This document shows, one piece after another, positions 43,946 to 49,592 of a DNA stretch of 49,592 bases. A program made the position numbers and the translations under genes. This DNA is from Flavobacterium hydatis (GTDB lineage: Bacteria; Bacteroidota; Bacteroidia; Flavobacteriales; Flavobacteriaceae). The stretch's first letter is position 1, and the number at the start of each line of letters is the position of its first letter. The notes beneath the pieces were generated by a model. That model saw only the letters and a list, made by a program, of their open reading frames with translations. It had not been told where the DNA came from and searched no databases. The stretch spans positions 1 to 49,592 of the forward strand of contig NZ_JPRM01000033.1 in NCBI RefSeq assembly GCF_000737695.1, in the 5' to 3' direction.

Positions 43946-45794
43946 ATCTGTTTCTTAAATCTGAAATTATTTTTTCTGCTTTTTCTAATAATATACCGTC
44001 TTTTAGATATTCTTCTAAAATAGGTATAATTTCGTATTTGGCTTTAAGATGTAATTCGGTATCGTCTTTTACTATGAAATAACTGTGTCCTAATTGTACT
44101 TGAGTTGGTTTGAAATCAGAGGCAAGAGTTTCATTATTATGGAAAAGTTTACTAATTTCTTCAAATAGAGCTCTAGCATTTAAATTTTCTATTACTGAAG
44201 CATCTGGTAAAACATCAACAAAAGCAAAACGTCTTCGAATAGCGTAATCAATATGTCCTACACTTCTGTCAGCAGTATTCATAGTACCAATGATAAATAA
44301 ATTTGGTGGAATTATTAATGTATTATCTCCGTCAATGTCATACATACTTTCTACTTTTTCTCCACGATATTCCAAAGCATAAATCAATTCCCCCAAGACA
44401 GCAGGAAGATTAGCTCTATTGATTTCGTCAATGATTAATACATAATTTTTTAATTTTTCTTTTTCTGAAGTGTTTGCAACAAAAACTATGTTGTTATCCT
44501 TTAAAAATTTTCTAAATTTATCAAGAACTCTAATGTAATAACTTGCGTGCCATTTAGCCAACCCAGATAAATCCTTATTGTGTTTTACATCTTGTCTATC
44601 GTTATTTTCATCTAGATATGCTTGCTTTATATCTTCAAAGAGCATTCTATTACCATTTTTAGACCACCCATCTATACCCTTATATCTGAAAGCATCTTCG
44701 TCTAACTTTATAATATTTACAGATTCAGTAATCTCAATTTTTCCATTCCTTTCTATGTTGTCAGAAATAAAATCAATAAATTTTTCAAATTGTTCACCTA
44801 TCCATTTTTCTTTTGAAACTTCTATTTGTTCTTTATTAGTATCATTAAAGTTTTTTAATGCTTTTTTTGCAAACTTAGCTAAAACTTTATTCTCAGTGAT
44901 GTATTCAATTACTCCATCTTTACTTTTTGCAGTAATCCCTCTAACAAAATCTTCGTAAGAATAAGAAGGATGGAATTGTATCAATTTAAATTGATCTGAA
45001 TTTTCTAAGTTTTCTTTTTGTATTTTCTTATCAACTGAGATTTTACTATAAATTAGCTCCTCTGCAAGATCTTTCGACGTGTACGTTTTGCCGGTTCCTG
45101 GAGGGCCTTGCAGGATGATTTGTTTTTTATTTAAAAGGATCTTTGATAATTCCATTTTAGAAAGTTTGGTTTGAATAAATTTGATGTTGTTTAATAAATC
45201 CCAGATCATTTTTCTGCCACCTAAATCAGGGCTTAAACTATCTCTACCTTCTTTATGCCACTTAAAAACTAATCTGCTAAAATATTCTTTGGGGGGCATT
45301 TTACCCTTGCTCTTAATAACATATTGAATCAATTTGATTAAGTCATGCCAATGATTGTTATTCTCAAAATTATGCCCATACATTTGTGTTCTACCTTCCC
45401 AAGTAATTTCTTGAATAAACCCAGTAGATTTATTATTGGCAATTAATTTTAATAATTTTTCAAAATCAGGATTATCTCCATCAAACATATCCTTTATCAC
45501 TCTTTTTTCAATCTCTGCTCCCTTGCCGTGAGGCCAATCGTGTGTTTCAATATCTAACCAAAAAACAGGAGTCTTAAAATAATTTTGTAGCTGGGATTTG
45601 TTATGTACGTTTCCTTGTAATGCAATATCTTTATAATATAATTTTTTTGTTTTACAGGAATAATCTTTATATTCATAAGTAACAACAACTGCAAAATAAC
45701 CTTGAGTTTTTTCTAAATCTGTTGTAACGTCTTCTTCGAAAATCTTTAATTTATTGAAGAATTCTATAGATTCTAGTAATTTATTTTGATCCAT
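43935..45794 (-). CDS. mcrB: McrB-type AAA+ GTPase
   Basis: A 619-residue AAA+ protein. Residues 1-210 are a substrate-recognition region of unknown fold. Walker A is GPPGTGKT (230-237), Walker B LIIDEINR (453-460), the McrB GTPase motif MNTADR (505-510), then RRRFAFVDVLPD. McrB forms hexamers that translocate on DNA and with McrC cleave modified DNA in E. coli; targets vary with the N-terminal domain. It starts 37 bp after the reverse-transcriptase stop on the same strand, so it can share that transcript. The N-terminal domain differs from the classic McrB, so target specificity is unknown. Confidence 0.93.
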   Translation of the reverse strand: MDQNKLLESIEFFNKLKIFEEDVTTDLEKTQGYFAVVVTYEYKDYSCKTKKLYYKDIALQGNVHNKSQLQNYFKTPVFWLDIETHDWPHGKGAEIEKRVIKDMFDGDNPDFEKLLKLIANNKSTGFIQEITWEGRTQMYGHNFENNNHWHDLIKLIQYVIKSKGKMPPKEYFSRLVFKWHKEGRDSLSPDLGGRKMIWDLLNNIKFIQTKLSKMELSKILLNKKQIILQGPPGTGKTYTSKDLAEELIYSKISVDKKIQKENLENSDQFKLIQFHPSYSYEDFVRGITAKSKDGVIEYITENKVLAKFAKKALKNFNDTNKEQIEVSKEKWIGEQFEKFIDFISDNIERNGKIEITESVNIIKLDEDAFRYKGIDGWSKNGNRMLFEDIKQAYLDENNDRQDVKHNKDLSGLAKWHASYYIRVLDKFRKFLKDNNIVFVANTSEKEKLKNYVLIIDEINRANLPAVLGELIYALEYRGEKVESMYDIDGDNTLIIPPNLFIIGTMNTADRSVGHIDYAIRRRFAFVDVLPDASVIENLNARALFEEISKLFHNNETLASDFKPTQVQLGHSYFIVKDDTELHLKAKYEIIPILEEYLKDGILLEKAEKIISDLRNRFDN

Positions 45795-45831
45795 TTATTT
45801 TTATAAAATTGAATATTTTATCAAATAAGTT

Positions 45832-46971
45832 TTATATATACCAATTGATTTTATTAAAATCTTCTAGCATTTTTTTACTTGCATTTTCATTTATTGATTT
45901 AATGAAACACATGTGACCATATAACCAATTGTGAAATTTAATATTATTGTATTTAGGAAAATCTTTGATACGTTTCTCTAAATGACTATTAACTCCATAC
46001 TTTCTGCAATAATAAATATGTTCTGTAATTGTTTTTCTGTATCCCTTTGAAACATTGGTACCATTGGTTGTTGTCAATCCTGTTACGTATTGTTTACAAC
46101 CTTTCTTCATATATTTAGTTTTTTTATCATTAATAAAAAAACCTTCGTTAGAAATGATTTTTGTAATCAATTTTAATGATGGTAATTTCCCTTCTCTTTT
46201 GATAGAAAATGTTAAATCATCAGCATATCTGGAGTAATTACAATTTAATTTTCTTGCCAAAGCTTCAAATCTGTAATCCATTTTAGTAGCCAGAATATTT
46301 GAAATCATCGGGCTTGTCGGCGCTCCTTGTGGCAATATAGGTGGTTTGTTCTCTATTAATTCTTTTAATATTTCTTTAGAATTTTCATCAAAATCATTCC
46401 AATAACTATCTCTATGTTTTGCTGTTGTAATTTTTGCAAATGAATATGCTAAATTATTTATGTAACCCAATGATTTAAAAAGTCCATACACTCTTTTTTC
46501 AGTTATAGTGTCGTAGAATTTTAATAAATCAACTTTTAAGATAACTTCTGAATTTTCATGAACTTTTGCATTGTGAGCAATGAAAATATTTTTTCTAAAC
46601 CCTTTACAACTATCTGCTAAAACATATTTACTAACTATGTTTACTAAAATCCATTTTTGGATATATTTTAAATCTTTTGAAGGGGACATTATCTCCCTAA
46701 ATTTACCGTCTCTCTTTTTTAATTTAAAGTAATTATATCTTTCATATTTATACTCACTACCATATACCAAGTTTTTTTTATCATCCCCAATTAAAATTCT
46801 AAGATAATCCGATTGAATAGCCATATGCATTGCCAAATGTTCCAATGAGAAGATAACTGGAAACTCTTTGTCATCTAATTTTTTGCCATAAGTTAAGCAA
46901 GCATCAATAAATTCTTGTGATTTATTTTGCTCTTTAGATTCTATAATAAATTGCTCAAATGGAAATGACAT
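45832..46971 (-). CDS. Retron-type reverse transcriptase
   Basis: A 379-residue RT. Catalytic motifs are KVDLLKFYDTIT (motif A), LPQGAPTSPMISN (motif B) and YSRYADDLTFS (motif C, YADD at 249-252). Two retron-specific features are present: NAKVH (134-138), matching the NAxxH motif, and YVTGL (295-299), matching the VTG motif used to bind its RNA. No maturase or HNH domain and no group II intron structure are seen. Retron RTs make a short DNA covalently joined to their template RNA and inhibit a partner toxin until phage attack. Here the partner is probably the PRTase/wHTH gene just upstream. An RNA-like segment separates them. Confidence 0.92.
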   Translation of the reverse strand: MSFPFEQFIIESKEQNKSQEFIDACLTYGKKLDDKEFPVIFSLEHLAMHMAIQSDYLRILIGDDKKNLVYGSEYKYERYNYFKLKKRDGKFREIMSPSKDLKYIQKWILVNIVSKYVLADSCKGFRKNIFIAHNAKVHENSEVILKVDLLKFYDTITEKRVYGLFKSLGYINNLAYSFAKITTAKHRDSYWNDFDENSKEILKELIENKPPILPQGAPTSPMISNILATKMDYRFEALARKLNCNYSRYADDLTFSIKREGKLPSLKLITKIISNEGFFINDKKTKYMKKGCKQYVTGLTTTNGTNVSKGYRKTITEHIYYCRKYGVNSHLEKRIKDFPKYNNIKFHNWLYGHMCFIKSINENASKKMLEDFNKINWYI

Positions 46972-47145
46972 AATTAATGTTACTCTTTCTTGAATGTTAA
47001 ATAATAGTATTACTCACTGATTTTATTTTCGAAATTAGTGAGCAAAAGTATTGCTGAGTCTGCTATTAAGTAGCTTTATTAGTTCTCGATGAACTACACC
47101 GAGAAAACCTTATTACGGGTTATTTGCTAACTAAAAATCATGTCA
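46966..47145 (-). ncRNA. Predicted retron msr-msd RNA (candidate)
   Basis: The PRTase-RT gap is 166 bp, and complementary ends reach into both genes. On the minus strand TGACATGATT (47145-47136) plus GTTA (47131-47128) pairs with TAAC (46982-46979) plus AATTATGTCA (46975-46966, over the RT start codon): 14 pairs, one G-U, with a 4/3 internal loop. The 5' strand is followed at once by GC (47127), matching the TTAGC context where retrons carry the branching G. Internal hairpins are TTCTCG/CGAGAA (47083-47105), GCTA/TAGC (47062-47074), AGCAA/TTGCT (47041-47055) and a longer msd-like stem CTCACT..AGTGAG (47013-47042). A shorter alternative end pair is 47131-47120 with 47004-46996. By-eye folding only. 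Confidence 0.55.
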
Positions 47146-48376
47146 ATCCATTAAGCATTTGTGGTATGTATATAATATTTTTTATTTCTAAATTTTTAGC
47201 TGTTTCCTTTCTAAAATTTTCTTTTCTTGTTTTTCTTTTTAACTCTTTAATAAATTGAGTTCCTTCTGCAGTTATGTCATAAGCTTTACTAATAAAGCCT
47301 AGGTCTTGAGCTTCATGATAAATTAATCTTATTTCCTCTCTTGTCAGACCTAATATGTGACAGATTAATAAATTATCATAGCCATAATTCTTTAAAATTA
47401 AAAGTGCAATGACCGAATGATCTTGTTTTGTATTGTGCCTTATGACCCTAACTTCTTTACCTTTCTTTTCTTTTATTATTGAGTTTCCGGTATATAAATC
47501 GATTCCTAAGCGGTTACAAATTCCAATGTAAAAAGCTATTTCTTTTTTAAATTCACGTGCTTCATCCATTCTGATAGTTGCAAATCTAGGAAAGATTGGA
47601 AACCACTTATTATCTTTCCAAATTATTGAAAGTGTATTATTTGGTGTACAGTGAAAATATGATATTAATGATTGACTCTCATCAAAACCATAAGCATATT
47701 TGCCACCACGTTTTAATGCTAATTTTTCAATATTACGAATATTTCCAAATGCTTTTAATGGTGATAATGATTTATCAAATATTTTATTTCTAACTTCTGA
47801 TATAATTTTTACAGTTGAAAATCGATCTTGGATGTATTTCTTTCCTTCAGCCATAATTATGGTTGATAATAAATATACATTGTCAATTTTATTATCTTCA
47901 ATCCATTTTTTAACATAATCTATTCTAGAGTATTCAGTACAAAATGTTTGTCCACTACCTATAAAATCATCTAAAAAAACAAAATGGTTATACTCTCCAG
48001 GTTTTTTGATATTTTCATAATCATGTGTCAACTCAATATCATTTTGCCTTTTTTTGAAAGCATCAGTGTTTTTTAAAGGATAAGTAACTAGTGTTCCACT
48101 CTTCCCAACTTTACCATATGGAAATATTATTATTTTTTCTCCAGCCGGTATACTCTTTAGTACTTCCAATAATAAATCATTTAATCGAAATATGAACTCA
48201 TTAAATGGAATGTATTCATACACGCTCAATAAATCAATTGCTAAATCAACCTCATCTTCATCAAAGTTTTCTAACCAACGGATTATTTTTGTTGGAAAAA
48301 CAGAATGCTTTAAACGAGGTAACAATAGGTCTATTTTACTTAAGGTTTGAATGCTTAATTTAAACGTATGCGCCAT
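47138..48376 (-). CDS. Phosphoribosyltransferase-like/winged-helix retron effector
   Basis: A 412-residue protein. The central part is a PRTase fold with a clear PRPP motif HFVFLDDFIGSGQTF (DD at 136-137, SGQT at 141-144), preceded by KIIIFPYGKVGKSG as the PRTase hood. The C-terminal 80 residues form a winged helix (SVIALLILKNYGYDNLLICH, LGLTREEIRLIYHEAQDLGF, then KAYDITAEGTQFI). PRTase plus winged helix beside a retron RT fits the retron class I know as type III, where the PRTase is the toxic effector. The exact reaction is unknown. The ATG overlaps a C-terminal fragment of an older gene (48360-48473). The stop lies within the predicted msr-msd. Confidence 0.85.
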   Translation of the reverse strand: MAHTFKLSIQTLSKIDLLLPRLKHSVFPTKIIRWLENFDEDEVDLAIDLLSVYEYIPFNEFIFRLNDLLLEVLKSIPAGEKIIIFPYGKVGKSGTLVTYPLKNTDAFKKRQNDIELTHDYENIKKPGEYNHFVFLDDFIGSGQTFCTEYSRIDYVKKWIEDNKIDNVYLLSTIIMAEGKKYIQDRFSTVKIISEVRNKIFDKSLSPLKAFGNIRNIEKLALKRGGKYAYGFDESQSLISYFHCTPNNTLSIIWKDNKWFPIFPRFATIRMDEAREFKKEIAFYIGICNRLGIDLYTGNSIIKEKKGKEVRVIRHNTKQDHSVIALLILKNYGYDNLLICHILGLTREEIRLIYHEAQDLGFISKAYDITAEGTQFIKELKRKTRKENFRKETAKNLEIKNIIYIPQMLNGLT

Positions 48377-48473
48377 TATTAGTTTTTAAATATTGTCTAT
48401 CATCTGCCAATTTATAATAATATATTCTTTTATGTCCTAAATTTATTTTAAAATCTCTTGCATAGCCTAATAT
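48360..48473 (-). pseudogene. C-terminal gene fragment overlapping the PRTase start
   Basis: Immediately after the membrane-protein stop pair (TAA TGA) the same frame stays open for 37 codons, reading ILGYARDFKINLGHKRIYYY and then KLADDRQYLKTNNGAYV, and ends 17 bases inside the PRTase gene. It has no start codon but a protein-like composition. It looks like the tail of a gene that once preceded and was coupled to the PRTase and was lost when the ATP-grasp/membrane-protein pair was joined on. Chance read-through of AT-rich DNA is possible. Confidence 0.4.
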
Positions 48474-48476
48474 TCA

Positions 48477-49214
48477 TTATTTCTTTAAACTTCCTTTTTT
48501 AAAAGTGTCTTTTTGAATAATTATAATAGGTCTATTCTTTTTAAATATAGAATCTAAATGTTTAATTTCAATAGGGTGCTTAATAGTTATGTTTGACTCT
48601 TCTTTTTTTGTAAAAAACAGTATTGAGCAAACAAACATCACTAGTATTCCTGTTAGAAAAATACCAAGTTTGAAAGCTCTGTGTGCATGTAATAAATTTG
48701 TGCCCTTTTCATTATTTATCTTAACAACTTTATCAATAGAGTAAAGATAATCTCTAACAAGTTCAGCATTAAATTGTTCTATTGAGTTTGTTTTAAAATC
48801 TAAAACATTGGAAGGGTTAGCCCGAGGATATTTAAATTTTTTTATATCAAAATTTTTAAGGGCGTTTGTTATTGATAAAAGGTAAAATGAAAAAGTAAGC
48901 AATAAGGAACCAATTATTAATATTTTAAAAAAAAGTGGTATATTTTCAAAACTTTCCATTATTATAGGAGCAAACAAACCTAATAATGAAAACACTATAC
49001 TTGTTTGAGAAATAATTTGAGAGGTTTTATTTTCGATAAAACCAAGTCGATTGTTTTCTTCTTCTAAAATAGACTTTAAAAACTCTTTGTGCAGTACTAT
49101 TTTCTCTGAATCGGATTCTTCTTCTAAATCGTAATCAGTATGCTTATAAGCACATGGCTCTTCCTGGTTCTTTCTAGAAATTACACCAATACTCTTCAAG
49201 AAATTTATCCACAT
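48477..49214 (-). CDS. Three-helix membrane protein with cytosolic N-terminal helices
   Basis: A 245-residue protein. An acidic N-terminal helical region (YDLEEESDSEKIVLHKEFLK, then EENNRLGFIENKTSQIISQT) is followed by membrane helices at about 76-92, 98-115 and 188-205 (TSIVFSLLGLFAPIIM, FFKILIIGSLLLTFSFYLL, FKLGIFLTGILVMFVCSILF). A basic tail ends KKGSLKK. It resembles membrane effectors and SLATT-type proteins found in conflict systems, but I cannot assign it to a named family. Its start overlaps the ATP-grasp gene by 10 bases, so they are a coupled pair. Confidence 0.65.
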   Translation of the reverse strand: MWINFLKSIGVISRKNQEEPCAYKHTDYDLEEESDSEKIVLHKEFLKSILEEENNRLGFIENKTSQIISQTSIVFSLLGLFAPIIMESFENIPLFFKILIIGSLLLTFSFYLLSITNALKNFDIKKFKYPRANPSNVLDFKTNSIEQFNAELVRDYLYSIDKVVKINNEKGTNLLHAHRAFKLGIFLTGILVMFVCSILFFTKKEESNITIKHPIEIKHLDSIFKKNRPIIIIQKDTFKKGSLKK

Positions 49215-49592
49215 AGTAATTCGTTTATTATTGAATCAGAAATTTTTAAACCAGTTTCATTTTCAATCCAAGCCCATTGTCCATTGGGATTGATTTCTAA
49301 AAAAATATAATTACCATTTATATCCTTAATTAAGTCAATTGCTCCGAATTTGAGATTCAAGATTTTAACTAATGAGATACATTTTTCTTTTATCTCATTT
49401 GGAATTTCTTCTATATAAAATTCTAATTTTTCTTTTCGCCAATCCGTTTTAGTGGCTTCCAATATTTGAGAATTTACACCTGCAGTAAATACATTTTCTC
49501 CAACTACGGTTACACGCAATTCTATTGACTTTTCTATTTTCTCTTGAAAAATGCAAGGTGTCAAATCGAATTTTTCAATTTCATCAATATGT
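49205..49592 (-). CDS. ATP-grasp peptide-ligase-like protein (C-terminal part)
   Basis: This reading frame is open from the window edge (HIDEIEKFDLTPCIFQEKIE...), so the gene continues outside; a TTG at 49564 is an internal codon. The visible 128 residues are the C-terminal half of an ATP-grasp domain: QEKIEKSIELRVTVVGENVF, LVKILNLKFGAIDLIKDING and FLEINPNGQWAWIENETGL. That EINPNG...W pattern is typical of MvdC/MvdD-type ligases that cross-link or macrocyclise ribosomal peptides (graspetides). No precursor peptide gene is visible in the window. It is coupled to the membrane protein downstream. Confidence 0.82.
   Translation of the reverse strand, partial: HIDEIEKFDLTPCIFQEKIEKSIELRVTVVGENVFTAGVNSQILEATKTDWRKEKLEFYIEEIPNEIKEKCISLVKILNLKFGAIDLIKDINGNYIFLEINPNGQWAWIENETGLKISDSIINELLCG

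Noticed and set aside
45832..46971. Group II intron or diversity-generating retroelement RT
   Set aside because: No maturase, HNH or intron RNA domains, and no template/variable repeat pair. NAxxH and VTG motifs point to a retron.
1..49592. CRISPR arrays, rRNA genes, complete insertion sequences
   Set aside because: No regularly spaced short repeats, no rRNA-like segments and no intact transposase were seen on either strand.

Overview
The window comes from a member of the Bacteroidota, almost certainly a Flavobacterium-like organism. The evidence is low G+C, type IX secretion system (T9SS) cargo proteins with C-terminal sorting domains, a PorP/SprF protein, Bacteroidota-style promoter elements (TANNTTTG), PcfJ/PcfK genes and a YWFCY-type MobC coupling protein. 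It is mostly accessory DNA with some housekeeping genes in between.

Layout. (1) 1-3707: the 3' end of a giant T9SS type B surface protein and its PorP/SprF partner. (2) 3708-4689: gene-free DNA with three decayed copies of a direct repeat, probably an integration scar. (3) 4690-12889: a minus-strand island. It holds a 1230-residue SEC-C/PD-(D/E)XK protein, a frameshifted phage-type remnant, and a tight four-gene operon (Hsp90-type ATPase, STAS-like/phosphoribosyltransferase, metallophosphoesterase/phosphoribosyltransferase, gamma-glutamylcyclotransferase-like). This operon is my best candidate for an undescribed conflict or signalling system. (4) 13042-20009: a decayed conjugative-element module with a radC pseudogene, pcfJ, pcfK, a small gene, ssb, exonuclease VII genes (xseA, xseB) and small hypothetical genes. 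(5) 20250-20740: two tandem small RNA genes with covarying stems and their own terminators. (6) 20917-27597: a DNA-damage mutagenesis cassette with a frameshifted exonuclease/GIY-YIG gene, a DnaE-type polymerase, a Y-family polymerase and a divergent S24 (LexA-like) repressor with palindromic operators. (7) 27964-31279: a YhcG/DUF1016 nuclease and a conjugation coupling protein. (8) 32342-42215: chromosomal-looking genes. These are a WG-repeat protein, a tandem pair of endonuclease V genes (the first lacks a catalytic Asp and has an extra N-terminal domain), a T9SS type A beta-helix protein, and a SAM riboswitch followed by a 32-codon ORF, a TlpA-like thiol reductase and a cysteine-desulfurase-like enzyme. 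(9) 42644-49592: a second minus-strand defence island with McrBC, a retron-type reverse transcriptase, a phosphoribosyltransferase/winged-helix effector, a three-helix membrane protein and an ATP-grasp ligase cut by the window edge.

How the genes work together. The RT, its PRTase partner and a foldable 160-180 nt segment between them form a probable retron, which reads straight into mcrB and mcrC. The S24 repressor very probably controls itself and dinB-dnaE. The SAM riboswitch places the thiol reductase and desulfurase-like genes under sulfur/methionine control.

All family calls are by eye from motifs. No database search or RNA folding program was run.
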